Shown here one piece after another: positions 37,903 to 47,660 of a stretch of DNA of 64,000 nucleotides. The notes below the pieces were generated by a model. It was not told the origin of the DNA, searched no databases, and saw nothing but the letters and a program-made list of their open reading frames with translations. Made by a program: the position numbers and the translations under genes. Positions within the stretch are counted from its first letter, which is position 1; each line of letters opens with the position of its first letter. The stretch comes from an uncultured Acetatifactor sp. (GTDB lineage: Bacteria > Bacillota > Clostridia > Lachnospirales > Lachnospiraceae), in the NCBI GenBank assembly GCA_947629645.1, contig CANREV010000009.1, forward strand, positions 1 through 64,000. Reading direction: 5' to 3'.

Positions 37903-40323
37903 ATGTTAGTACCGTTAAGTTGGTTAAAAGAGTATGTAGAGATAGACATTACGCCACAGGAGCTGGAAAAAAAGCTGTTTTCCTGCGGCTTGGAAGTGGA
38001 AGAACTGACAGAAGTGGGAAAGAATATCAGCAACGTGGCTGTCGGGCTGGTGGAATCCTGCGATCCCATCCCCGATACCCACCTGAGCGTGTGCAGGGTG
38101 AACGTTGGAGATAAGGGCTCTTTCCAGATCTGCTGCGGCGCGGACAATGTAAAGGCGGGATGTAAATTCCCCGTGGCGCTGGTGGGCGCTACCGTTTACA
38201 TGACGGCTAAAGACCACAAGACTGTGGAAGGGGTCATGACGATCAAAAAAGGAAAACTCAGGGGCTATGAATCCGAGGGCATGCTCTGTTCCGGCGTGGA
38301 GCTGGGCGTTAGCGAAAGCATGTTCCCCGGAGCGGGCTACAACGGACTTTTATTGCTTCCGGATGACGCTCCCATAGGTGCGGATGTGAAGCCTCTTTTA
38401 GGTTTGGATGATTGGATTTTTGATATTTCCATTACCGCCAACAGGCCGGACTGCCAGAGTATTCTGGGGATTGCAAGAGAGGTGGCGGCGGTCTGTGACA
38501 GGGAATTGAAGATGCCCTCCTTTAAATATACTGAGACACAGACGCCCAAAGAAGGGTTTAGCGTCACGGTGGAGGCGCCTGAGCTCTGCCCCAGATATAT
38601 AGGCCATTATGTCCATGACGTAAAGATCGGAGAATCCCCCTTGTGGATGAAGCGCCGTCTGGCGCTTGTGGGGCAGGAGCCGATCTCCAACATCGTGGAT
38701 ATTACGAATTATGTGCTGCTGGAGATGGGGCAGCCTATGCACGCATTCGACTGCGATTATCTGGAAGGCAACGCGATCAGAGTAAGGCGGGCCGCCGAAG
38801 GAGAAAAGCTGGTGACTCTGGATGGTCAGGAGTATGTTTTGCATCCTGACAATCTGGTGATCTGCGATGGCGTGAAGCCTGTGGCGCTGGCGGGCGTTAT
38901 GGGCGGTTTGAATTCTGAGATCAGGGACACTACGGCGGAGGTCATGTTTGAGGCCGCAAAGTTTATGCGCGATAACATCAGAAAGACTTCCCGGGCGCTG
39001 GGCAAGCGGACGGATGCCAGCGCACGGTATGAAAAGGGCGTGGATGAATATACTACGGTACAGGCTATGAAACGTGCGCTGCATCTTGTGGAAGAGTTAG
39101 GATGCGGAAAAATCTCCTGCACCCATGTGGATGTAAACACCGGCAATTCCGTGGAGCCGAGGACAATGCAGGTGAGCGTGGCAAAGGTAAACGATGTGCT
39201 GGGTATCAGGGTGCCGGATGAGGAAATCTTAAAAATTATGAAGAATCTGCAGTTTTCTCCCGTCCTTTCAGGGGATGAGCTGACGCTTCAGGTGCCTGCT
39301 TACCGGGAGGATATGGAGTCTTATCCGGATGTGGCGGAGGAAGTCATAAGGATGTATGGTTACGATCATCTGATTCCCGCATTTTTGCCGGAGGCAAAGG
39401 TGACTATGGGCGGCCTGAACCGGAGTCAGAAAAGGGAACTGAAGTTAAAGAGGGCTCTCTGCGCATCGGGCGCCTATGAGTGTATCCATTATTCCTTCTT
39501 TTCCCCTTCGGACCTGGAGCTGATCAGGCTGCCGCAAGAGGACGCTCTCAGAAATGCGATACGTATTTTAAATCCCATCAATGAGGAGTTGTCTTTGATG
39601 CGCACCACACTGGTTCCTTCCATGCTGGGCGCCATTGCGAGGAATCAGAAAAAGGGCAATCTGGAAGGGAGGCTTTTTGAGGTCGGAAGGATCTTTTTGC
39701 CCAGGGAACTGCCTTTGAAAGATTATCCGGATGAGAGAGAGACGCTCTGTATCGGCATTTTTGGAGAGCAGGAAAATTTCTTTACTTTGAAGGGACTGGC
39801 CCAAAAGGCGGCTCAGGCGCTGTTTGTGACCTTTGATTACGCGCCGGTGAAAAAAACGTTTCTGCATCCTTATCAGGCTGCTTCCATCTCCTGCGAGGGA
39901 AAAGAGATCGGCTGTCTGGGGAAAGTGGCATACGAGGTGGCGGAAGAACTGGACCTGAGGACAGATGCTTATATTCTGGAGCTGGATCTGGAGATGCTTC
40001 TTACCTCCTGGGACAGAGAGGCCGCGTTTACTCCGCTGCCGAAGTTCCCCGTAGAGAGCAGGGATCTGGCTCTTGTGATGGATAAAAAGATCAGCTGCGG
40101 GGAAGTGGAGGACGTCATTCGCAGGTCCTGTTCCCACATACAGGATATCAGACTGTTTGACGTCTACGAGGGAGGACAGATCCCGGAGGATAAGCGCAGC
40201 ATGGCTTTCACTGTCAGCTTTGTGGCGGGGGAGGAAGCTTTTGAACAGGATTCTGTGGACCGGTTTGTGAAGAAGATCTTAAAGAACCTGAAAAATCAGT
40301 TGGATATTGAGCTGAGGAGTTAA
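37903..40323 (+). CDS. pheT: phenylalanyl-tRNA synthetase beta subunit
   Basis: MLVPLSWLKEYVEIDITPQELEKKL; B3/B4, B5, FDX-ACB domains. Confidence 0.97.
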   Translation: MLVPLSWLKEYVEIDITPQELEKKLFSCGLEVEELTEVGKNISNVAVGLVESCDPIPDTHLSVCRVNVGDKGSFQICCGADNVKAGCKFPVALVGATVYMTAKDHKTVEGVMTIKKGKLRGYESEGMLCSGVELGVSESMFPGAGYNGLLLLPDDAPIGADVKPLLGLDDWIFDISITANRPDCQSILGIAREVAAVCDRELKMPSFKYTETQTPKEGFSVTVEAPELCPRYIGHYVHDVKIGESPLWMKRRLALVGQEPISNIVDITNYVLLEMGQPMHAFDCDYLEGNAIRVRRAAEGEKLVTLDGQEYVLHPDNLVICDGVKPVALAGVMGGLNSEIRDTTAEVMFEAAKFMRDNIRKTSRALGKRTDASARYEKGVDEYTTVQAMKRALHLVEELGCGKISCTHVDVNTGNSVEPRTMQVSVAKVNDVLGIRVPDEEILKIMKNLQFSPVLSGDELTLQVPAYREDMESYPDVAEEVIRMYGYDHLIPAFLPEAKVTMGGLNRSQKRELKLKRALCASGAYECIHYSFFSPSDLELIRLPQEDALRNAIRILNPINEELSLMRTTLVPSMLGAIARNQKKGNLEGRLFEVGRIFLPRELPLKDYPDERETLCIGIFGEQENFFTLKGLAQKAAQALFVTFDYAPVKKTFLHPYQAASISCEGKEIGCLGKVAYEVAEELDLRTDAYILELDLEMLLTSWDREAAFTPLPKFPVESRDLALVMDKKISCGEVEDVIRRSCSHIQDIRLFDVYEGGQIPEDKRSMAFTVSFVAGEEAFEQDSVDRFVKKILKNLKNQLDIELRS

Positions 40324-40333
40324 TGGAGGTTAA

Positions 40334-40456
40334 TGTGAAAAATCACACTGATGTGCTGATTTTTCACACGGGAGTTTGTGCCGGAGCGTCACAAACTCCC
40401 CTGATGGCAGACGCGAATTTGAGATTCGCGCCGCCCCGTCGCGAGAACGCTCCGGA
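40334..40456 (+). promoter_or_regulatory. highly structured leader/intergenic element with three hairpins and a loop-to-RBS-region complementarity (possible pseudoknot)
   Basis: Arms TGTGAAAAATCA/TGATTTTTCACA (40334-40345/40357-40368); GGGAGTTTGTG/CACAAACTCCC (40370-40380/40390-40400); CGCGAAT/ATTCGCG (40412-40418/40424-40430); loop CCGGAGCGT (40381-40389) = reverse complement of ACGCTCCGG (40447-40455). Confidence 0.8.
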
Positions 40457-40468
40457 ATGGAGGTTAGT

Positions 40469-41893
40469 ATGGAGAGAAAGAACGCGTGGGAAACTTACGA
40501 TGCAAAGCATGAAAAAAAATTGGAAAAGCTGTGTCAGGAATACAGGGAATTTCTGGACAGAGGAAAGACGGAGAGGGAATGTATCGATGTCATTGTAAAT
40601 ACCATTGAAAAAGAAGGATACAGAGAGCTGGAAACTTTGATCAGAAAGGGAGAGAAGCTTTCCAGGGGCGATAAGGTCTACAGCGTGTGCATGAATAAGT
40701 CTGTGGTCATGTTCCAAATCGGCAAAAAGCCGATGGCGGAGGGTATCAATATCCTGGGAGCGCACATCGACAGTCCCAGACTGGATGTGAAACAGAATCC
40801 CCTGTATGAGGACGGCGGGTTTGCCTATCTGGACACCCATTATTACGGCGGCGTCAAGAAATATCAGTGGGTCACCATTCCCCTTGCCATTCACGGCGTG
40901 GTGGTAAAGAAGGACGGCACTACGGTGGAAGTGAACGTGGGGGAGAACGAGGATGATCCCGTATTCTTTGTCTCCGATCTGCTGGTCCATCTGGCGCAGG
41001 AACAGTTGGAAAAGAAAGCCTCCAAAGTCATCGAAGGGGAAGCGCTTGATCTGATCATCGGCAACAGGCCTCTCGCCATTGGAGAAAAAGAGGACGAAAG
41101 CGGGAAAGAGGAGACGGGGAAAGCGAAAGAAGCCGTGAAGAAAGGCATTCTGGAGATCCTGAAAAATAGTTATGACATACAGGAGGAAGATTTTCTGTCT
41201 GCAGAGCTTGAGATCGTCCCCGCGGGTAAAGCCAGGGAATCCGGCTTTGACCGCAGCATGATCCTGGCCTACGGGCAGGATGACAGAGTCTGCGCTTTCA
41301 CCTCCATGCGCGCCATGCTGGATGTGAAAGATACGGACAGGACAGCCTGCTGTATCCTGGTGGACAAAGAGGAGATCGGCTCTGTGGGAGCAACCGGGAT
41401 GAAGTCCAGATTTTTTGAAAACGCTGTGGCGGAGGTGATGGATTTGTGCGGAGAGTACAGCGAGCTGAACGTGAGGAGATGTCTGGCAAAGAGCTGTATG
41501 CTTTCCTCAGATGTAAGCAGCGCCTTCGACCCTTCTTATGCCTCCAGCTTTGACAAGAAAAATGTGGCTTATCTGGGCGGCGGTATGGTGTTCAATAAGT
41601 TTACCGGGGCCAGAGGAAAATCCGGCTCCAATGACGCCAATGCAGAGTATCTGGCTCATTTGAGGAATGTTCTGGACAAAAAGCAGGTCTGCTTCCAGAC
41701 GGCGGAGCTGGGAAAGGTGGATCTGGGCGGCGGTGGAACGATTGCATACATTCTCGCCCGCTACGGCATGAATGTGGTGGACAGCGGGGTAGCGGTGCTG
41801 AATATGCACGCGCCCTGGGAGGCTACCAGTAAAGCGGATGTCTATGAGGCCTACAGAGGATATAAAGCATTTGTGGAAGAGGTCACGATGTGA
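40469..41893 (+). CDS. M18 family aminopeptidase (aminopeptidase 1)
   Basis: [63 protein letters not shown] 40469 preceded by GGAGG. Confidence 0.93.
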   Translation: MERKNAWETYDAKHEKKLEKLCQEYREFLDRGKTERECIDVIVNTIEKEGYRELETLIRKGEKLSRGDKVYSVCMNKSVVMFQIGKKPMAEGINILGAHIDSPRLDVKQNPLYEDGGFAYLDTHYYGGVKKYQWVTIPLAIHGVVVKKDGTTVEVNVGENEDDPVFFVSDLLVHLAQEQLEKKASKVIEGEALDLIIGNRPLAIGEKEDESGKEETGKAKEAVKKGILEILKNSYDIQEEDFLSAELEIVPAGKARESGFDRSMILAYGQDDRVCAFTSMRAMLDVKDTDRTACCILVDKEEIGSVGATGMKSRFFENAVAEVMDLCGEYSELNVRRCLAKSCMLSSDVSSAFDPSYASSFDKKNVAYLGGGMVFNKFTGARGKSGSNDANAEYLAHLRNVLDKKQVCFQTAELGKVDLGGGGTIAYILARYGMNVVDSGVAVLNMHAPWEATSKADVYEAYRGYKAFVEEVTM

Positions 41894-42927
41894 GTGAAGA
41901 ATTAAAAAAGTCACAGTTTTATTTTGAACTGCCTAAGGAGCTGATCGCCCAGGATCCCTTAAAAGACCGTTCCGCCTCCCGGCTTTTGGTGCTGGACAAA
42001 AAGACCGGACAGACTTCCCATCATGTGTTCCATGAGGTGGCGGATCTGCTGGAGGCGGGCGACTGTCTGGTGTTAAATGATACAAAGGTGATCCCCGCAA
42101 GGCTTTTGGGGGAGAGGGAAGACACAAAAGGCAAAGTGGAAGTGCTGCTTTTGAAGCGCCTGGAGGGAGACGTCTGGGAGACGCTGGTAAAGCCCGGAAA
42201 AAGGTGCCGCGTGGGAGCCGGACTGGTCTTTGGCAATGGATTGCTCAGGGCAAAAGTGCTGGATATGGCGGATGAGGGCAATCGCCTGATACAATTTACC
42301 TACGAAGGCATTTTTGAAGAGGTGCTGGACCGGCTGGGGGAGATGCCGCTGCCTCCCTATATTACCCATAAGCTTCAGGATAAAGACCGCTATCAGACGG
42401 TCTATGCCAGATGTCAGGGATCTGCCGCGGCTCCCACAGCGGGGCTGCATTTTACGAAGGAATTATTGCGGCAGATTGAAAAAAAGGGTGTTGAGATCGC
42501 TTATGTGACGTTACATGTGGGGCTTGGGACTTTCCGGCCGGTGAAGGAAGAAAACGTGCTGGAACATCATATGCATTCCGAATATTACGAGGTGTCCGAA
42601 AAAGCCGCCGATCAGATCAACAGGACCAAGGAGAGAGGCGGCAGGGTGATCTGCGTGGGAACCACCAGCTGCCGTACCATTGAAAGCGCCGCGGACGAGA
42701 CCGGGCGGGTGAGGGCAGGAAGCGGAGATACAAGGATTTTTATCTATCCGGGATACCGTTTTAAGGTGTTGGATGCGCTGATCACCAATTTTCATTTGCC
42801 GGAATCCACCCTGGTCATGCTGGTGTCGGCGCTGGCGGGCAGGGAGCATGTCCTGAACGCATATCAGGAGGCTATAAGCAAAAAGTATCGTTTTTTTAGT
42901 TTCGGGGACGCGATGTTTATCAGGTAA
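41890..42927 (+). CDS. queA: S-adenosylmethionine:tRNA ribosyltransferase-isomerase
   Basis: [43 protein letters not shown] start overlaps upstream stop (GTGA). Confidence 0.95.
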   Translation: MSEELKKSQFYFELPKELIAQDPLKDRSASRLLVLDKKTGQTSHHVFHEVADLLEAGDCLVLNDTKVIPARLLGEREDTKGKVEVLLLKRLEGDVWETLVKPGKRCRVGAGLVFGNGLLRAKVLDMADEGNRLIQFTYEGIFEEVLDRLGEMPLPPYITHKLQDKDRYQTVYARCQGSAAAPTAGLHFTKELLRQIEKKGVEIAYVTLHVGLGTFRPVKEENVLEHHMHSEYYEVSEKAADQINRTKERGGRVICVGTTSCRTIESAADETGRVRAGSGDTRIFIYPGYRFKVLDALITNFHLPESTLVMLVSALAGREHVLNAYQEAISKKYRFFSFGDAMFIR

Positions 42928-42950
42928 ACTGCAAAATGGAGGGTCAGTTT

Positions 42951-43289
42951 ATGGAGGAACGAAGAAAGAACAAAAGAACCCGTCTGCCTTCTAAGCTTGT
43001 GATGAAACAGCTGAGCGGGGAGGGAGACAGGCAGATTTCCATTCGTATTGCGGATGTGTCAAAAAGCGGGATCGGGTTTCAATGTAAGGAACAACTCAAA
43101 ATCGGAGAGGTGTACGAGGCTTTCCTGACCATCTGGACGAAAGAAGTCATCCATGCCTTCCTTCAGATTGTGCGCGTTGAGGTCAGGGGAAGAACCTATT
43201 CTTACGGTGCGATATTTATGGGAATGTCGGATGCGGACTTAGCCAGAATCGAGGTTTATCAGACGATTGAGGACACCAGAAAACATTAG
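42951..43289 (+). CDS. PilZ domain protein (putative c-di-GMP receptor)
   Basis: RRKNKRTRLPSKLVMKQ...IRIADVSKSGIGFQC (RxxxR and [D/N]xSxxG). Confidence 0.85.
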   Translation: MEERRKNKRTRLPSKLVMKQLSGEGDRQISIRIADVSKSGIGFQCKEQLKIGEVYEAFLTIWTKEVIHAFLQIVRVEVRGRTYSYGAIFMGMSDADLARIEVYQTIEDTRKH

Positions 43290-43797
43290 AAGGATTATAG
43301 TCACGGCAGTCGCCGGGGCGCTTTTGTTATTGCTTTATTTTGTGATTTTTAGTTTTTCGGCCCAGAATGGGGAGGAATCTTCTTCGCTGAGCCTGAAAAT
43401 TTCCGCCAAATGTGTGGATGTGCTTCAGTCTCTCTCGGGGGGAGGATGGAGTAAAGCTAAGCTGATACAGTTGACGGAAGCCTTGGAGCATCCTATCAGG
43501 AAGCTGGCGCATTTTTCCGAGTACGCCTGTATGGGTGTCCTGGTATTTGTACTCTGGGACCAGTGGATGAAGCGCGGAAGGCGGTTATATCTTCTTTCGA
43601 TCGCATGGGTGGCGGTATCCGCGGCGGCAGATGAGATTCATCAGTTGTTTGTGCCGGACCGGTACGGCTCTTTTGCAGATGTCTGTTTAGATGTCTGCGG
43701 AGGAGCTTTTGGCATGCTGTTTTGTATTGTTCTTGGGAAGATGGCAGGCCGGGCGGGAAAAAAGCGGCGAAAGCGCAAAGATAAGGTCCAGGGATAA
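43267..43797 (+). CDS. VanZ family membrane protein
   Basis: FSAQNGEESSSLS, RKLAHFSEYACMGVLVF, ADEIHQLFVPDRYGSFADVCLDVCG; TTG start overlaps the PilZ gene. Confidence 0.88.
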   Translation: MRTPENIRRIIVTAVAGALLLLLYFVIFSFSAQNGEESSSLSLKISAKCVDVLQSLSGGGWSKAKLIQLTEALEHPIRKLAHFSEYACMGVLVFVLWDQWMKRGRRLYLLSIAWVAVSAAADEIHQLFVPDRYGSFADVCLDVCGGAFGMLFCIVLGKMAGRAGKKRRKRKDKVQG

Positions 43798-43804
43798 GGC
43801 GCCT

Positions 43805-43831
43805 AAAGGCAGCGGCCAAACCGCTGCCTTT
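43805..43831. terminator. bidirectional terminator between convergent VanZ and tyrA genes
   Basis: AAAGGCAGCGG-ccaaa-CCGCTGCCTTT. Confidence 0.9.
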
Positions 43832-44930
43832 ATTTGCGTATACTCAGAGTATATCCTTCCTTTTCCAGTAACGAAGCGGCTGTCTGAAGGGCTGTTTCCC
43901 CGTAAAATTCCAGCTGCAGCACTCCGTCTTCGGCCTCTCGGTTGTGCGTGATGCCGATGTTTTTGATATTGATATCACGGTCTGCTAAGAGCGTCACGAT
44001 GCGGGCCAGCGCACCGGCTTTATCCGCAATGTCCGCGCAGAGGATAAAAGACTTTTTGATAGGGCCGCTGGAAGCGCCGCTAAAGGAATCACGGTAGATG
44101 CGGGCGCTGTCAAAAAAATCATATAATTCTTTTTTGTCTCTTTCGTCAAGCGCTCTTTTGAACGCAGAGAGAGCATCGATATAATTCCCCAGTAAATCAG
44201 ATATGTTGGATGTATTGGTGAGGCAGATCTGCTGCCACATCAGGGGGGAGGAGGATGCGATTCTTGTGATGTCTTTAAAGCCTCCCGCGGCCACCAGTTT
44301 CATAATGCCGTCCTCAGAATCGCTCTCCCGCACCAGATTCACCAGGGAAGAGGCCACGACATGGGGCAGATGGCTGATGGCAGCCGTGATGTAGTCGTGT
44401 TTCCGAAAATCCAGCACCAGCGGGATGGCTCCCATGGCGGATACAAGGTTTCGGTAGGCTTCCAGCCTTTTGGTAGGCACTTTTTCGGTGGGCGTCAGAA
44501 TATAGTAGGCATTTTCCAGGAGGGATGACTTAGAGTTGGCAAACCCTGTGCGCTCGCTGCCGGCCATAGGGTGTCCGCCGATGAAACAGTGCTCCAGTCC
44601 GGCTTCCCGGACAGCCTCGTGGATGGCTGTTTTTACGCTGCCCACATCCGTCAGAAGACACTGGGGCTTGAGAATCCGTCTGACAGCTTCCAGATTGGCA
44701 TCGTTCTTCTGTACGGGAGCGCACAGAAAAATATAGTCGCAGCAGGAGAAACGCTCATCGATGGCGTCCGCCGCCACATCCACGATGCGCTGCATAGCGG
44801 CCAGTTTCAGGGAATCATCGTTTATATCGTAGGCAATGATTTGTATTCCGGCATCAGATTGCTTCAAAGCTTTGGCGATAGAACCTCCGATCAGTCCTAA
44901 ACCGATAAAACCGCAAGTTAACTGAGACAT
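43830..44930 (-). CDS. tyrA: prephenate dehydrogenase with C-terminal ACT domain
   Basis: CGFIGLGLIGGSIAKALKQ, DVGSVKTAIHEAV, GGHPMAGSERTGFANS; ACT-like C-terminus. Confidence 0.93.
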   Translation of the reverse strand: MSQLTCGFIGLGLIGGSIAKALKQSDAGIQIIAYDINDDSLKLAAMQRIVDVAADAIDERFSCCDYIFLCAPVQKNDANLEAVRRILKPQCLLTDVGSVKTAIHEAVREAGLEHCFIGGHPMAGSERTGFANSKSSLLENAYYILTPTEKVPTKRLEAYRNLVSAMGAIPLVLDFRKHDYITAAISHLPHVVASSLVNLVRESDSEDGIMKLVAAGGFKDITRIASSSPLMWQQICLTNTSNISDLLGNYIDALSAFKRALDERDKKELYDFFDSARIYRDSFSGASSGPIKKSFILCADIADKAGALARIVTLLADRDINIKNIGITHNREAEDGVLQLEFYGETALQTAASLLEKEGYTLSIRK

Positions 44931-45134
44931 AGCGTTGTACCTCCACTCGTTTCACTATAGCACTTTAACGTGCGAAAAACAAGAAAAACTTGAGAAACAG
45001 ACAATAAGAATCCAATATTCTATTGTAAAAAGAGAGAATATTTAGTAAAATGTACTTATAGCGGGCTTGGTTTCAGAATTTTTTTGGACAAAAGGCCCAA
45101 ATAATAAGCAAAAGGCTATGGAATGGAGGATCCT

Positions 45135-47228
45135 ATGAAAGTTTACACAACCGACAAGATTAGAAATGTTGTGCTGTTAGGTCACGGCGGCAGCGGAAAG
45201 ACCAGTCTGGCGGAAAGCTTTGCCTATCTGGCCGGCATCACTTCCCGGATGGGAAAGGTAGCCGATGGCAACACCATAAGCGATTACGGCAAGGAAGAAC
45301 AGAAGCGTAAGTTTTCCATCAATACTTCCGTGATCCCCATCGAGTGGGAAGGGTGCAAGATCAATGTTCTCGATGCTCCCGGCTATTTTGATTTTGTGGG
45401 TGAGATGGAGGAGGCGGTCAGCGCGGCAGGCGCCGCCATCATCGTGGTGAACGGCAAGGCCGGTGTGGAAGTCGGCACACAGAAAGCATGGGAACTCTGT
45501 GAAAAATATAAGCTGCCCAGAATCGTATATGTCTCCAATATGGATGTGGATAATGCTTCGTTCCGTCAGGTAGTGGAGGATATGACGCGTCTTTATGGCA
45601 AGAAGATGGCGCCTTTTAATCTGCCTATCCGCGAAAACGAAAAGTTTGTGGGATATGTGAATGTGATCACCGAGTCCGGCAACCGCTGGCAGGGAAAGGA
45701 AGTAGTGCCCTGCGAGGTGCCGGAATACAGCAAGGCCAATCTGCAGATCTGCCGGGATACGCTGATGGAAGCTGTCGCGGAGACCAGCGAGGAGATGATG
45801 GAGCGTTATTTCGGCGGAGAGAGTTTCTCCGAGGCGGAGATCAGGGCGGCGCTGCGCACCAATGTCTGCGAGTGCAGCATCTTCCCCATGACCATGGGAT
45901 CCAACGTTTTATGTCAGGGCGTTTACACGCTGCTGGACGATATCGTGAAATATTTCCCCAGCCCTGAAAACAGACAGGTGGCCGGCATCAATATGAAGAC
46001 CAATGAAATCTACCATGCGGACTATGACTTCTCCAAAGCGAAATCCGCTTATATCTGGAAGACCATCGTGGATCCTTTCATTGGTAAATACTCTCTGATC
46101 AAGGTAAATTCCGGTGTGTTTAAGACCGATGACCTGATCTATAACGTGGACCGCGATATTGAAGAGAAGATCGGAAAAATCTATGTCCTTCAGGGTAATA
46201 AGCCTGTTGAGGTGCCGGAGCTCCACGCCGGAGATATCGGCGCGCTGGCAAAGCTGACTGCGGCGAGGACCGGAAACAGCCTTTCCACCAAGGCTACCAC
46301 GATCAAATACGGCAAGTTTGAAATCTCCGTTCCCTATACTTATATGCGGTATAAGCCTAAGAACAAGGCTGATATTGATAAGATCTCCCAGGCGCTGCAG
46401 AAACTGACTCATGAGGACCAGACGCTGAAAGTAGTGAACGATGCGGAAAACAGGCAGACGCTGCTTTACGGCATGGGCGAACAGCACCTGGAAATTGTCG
46501 TCAGCAGACTTTTAAATGAGTATAAAGTGGATGTGGAGCTGGTAAAACCTAAAATCGCATACAGGGAAACGATCAAGGGCAAGTCGGATGTGGAGGCTAA
46601 GTACAAGAAACAGTCCGGCGGACACGGACAGTACGGTCATGTAAAAATGCGATTCTCCTCTTCCGATGATCTGGATAAGCCTTTCGTGTTCGAGCAGGAA
46701 GTGGTAGGCGGCGCCGTGCCGAAGAATTATTTCCCCGCAGTGGAAAAAGGCCTTCAGGAGTCTGTTCTCAAAGGTCCTCTGGCCGCTTATCCGGTAGTGG
46801 GCGTGAAGGCTGTTTTGTACGATGGTTCTTATCACCCTGTGGATTCTTCCGAGCAGGCTTTTAAGATGGCTACCATACAGGCTTTCAAGAAAGGGTTTAT
46901 GGAGGCTAAGCCGGTGCTGCTTGAGCCGATTGCCGCCTTGAAAGTGACGGTGCCCGATGCCTACACGGGAGACGTCATGGGAGATTTGAACAAGAGAAGA
47001 GGACGGGTGCTGGGGATGAACCCCGCGGCAGGCGGCAGACAGATCATTGAGGCCGATATCCCTATGAGCAGCCTCTTTGGTTACTGTACCGACCTTCGTT
47101 CCATGACGGGCGGCAGAGGGGAATATTCCTACGAGTTTGCGCGCTACGAGCAGGCGCCTTCCGATGTGCAGGAGAAGGAAGTGGCGGCAAGGGCGGCCAA
47201 GGTTGCGGAGAACAGCGCGGAGGATTAA
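45135..47228 (+). CDS. elongation factor G-like GTPase (EF-G paralogue subfamily)
   Basis: NVVLLGHGGSGKTSLAESF, LDAPGYFDFVGEM, YKKQSGGHGQYGHVKMR; full EF-G domain order. Confidence 0.9.
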   Translation: MKVYTTDKIRNVVLLGHGGSGKTSLAESFAYLAGITSRMGKVADGNTISDYGKEEQKRKFSINTSVIPIEWEGCKINVLDAPGYFDFVGEMEEAVSAAGAAIIVVNGKAGVEVGTQKAWELCEKYKLPRIVYVSNMDVDNASFRQVVEDMTRLYGKKMAPFNLPIRENEKFVGYVNVITESGNRWQGKEVVPCEVPEYSKANLQICRDTLMEAVAETSEEMMERYFGGESFSEAEIRAALRTNVCECSIFPMTMGSNVLCQGVYTLLDDIVKYFPSPENRQVAGINMKTNEIYHADYDFSKAKSAYIWKTIVDPFIGKYSLIKVNSGVFKTDDLIYNVDRDIEEKIGKIYVLQGNKPVEVPELHAGDIGALAKLTAARTGNSLSTKATTIKYGKFEISVPYTYMRYKPKNKADIDKISQALQKLTHEDQTLKVVNDAENRQTLLYGMGEQHLEIVVSRLLNEYKVDVELVKPKIAYRETIKGKSDVEAKYKKQSGGHGQYGHVKMRFSSSDDLDKPFVFEQEVVGGAVPKNYFPAVEKGLQESVLKGPLAAYPVVGVKAVLYDGSYHPVDSSEQAFKMATIQAFKKGFMEAKPVLLEPIAALKVTVPDAYTGDVMGDLNKRRGRVLGMNPAAGGRQIIEADIPMSSLFGYCTDLRSMTGGRGEYSYEFARYEQAPSDVQEKEVAARAAKVAENSAED

Positions 47229-47235
47229 AAAAGAA

Positions 47236-47264
47236 TTGACAGATCCGGTAAAACGGGATAAAAT
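47236..47264 (+). promoter_or_regulatory. promoter for leuS T-box leader (TTGACA - 17 - TAAAAT)
   Basis: TTGACA 47236-47241, TAAAAT 47259-47264. Confidence 0.8.
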
Positions 47265-47269
47265 AGGCG

Positions 47270-47578
47270 TTAGTTTATGAATACAGACTGACGTTGATGA
47301 GGAGTATTAAGAATATCGGACTTTCAGAGAGCTATCGGGCGGTGGAAGATGGCAGCGAGATATTCCCAACTGGCCTCGGAGTTCTCTCCTGAAGCGTATG
47401 GCGTGGGTAGGGAGGTGCGGCCGATCCCGTTACAGATCAAAAGTGCGCAGTGCGGACCGATGGGCGCAAACGTCCGGTGAAGACGGTTTTTCGCCCTGCG
47501 AATTAGAGTGGTACCACGGAACATGAGCCCTTTCGTCTCTAAATGGCGAAAGGGCTTTTTAGCGCTCCGCGGGAGCGC
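47270..47578 (+). promoter_or_regulatory. T-box leader of leuS, likely Leu (CUC) specifier
   Basis: T-box AGAGTGGTACCACGGAA (~47506-47522); terminator AGCCCTTTCG...CGAAAGGGCTTTTT; candidate CTC specifier near 47384. Confidence 0.93.
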
Positions 47579-47660
47579 GATTCTATGGCGGAATCCGCAA
47601 AAGCAGCGCCGCGGCGGATGAAAAAAGGAAATGGGCGCGCAAAGAGAGGAGAAAACAAAA

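Noticed and set aside
36858-38147. 429-aa minus-strand ORF across pheS/pheT
   Set aside because: Antisense to two well-supported genes; no recognisable family.
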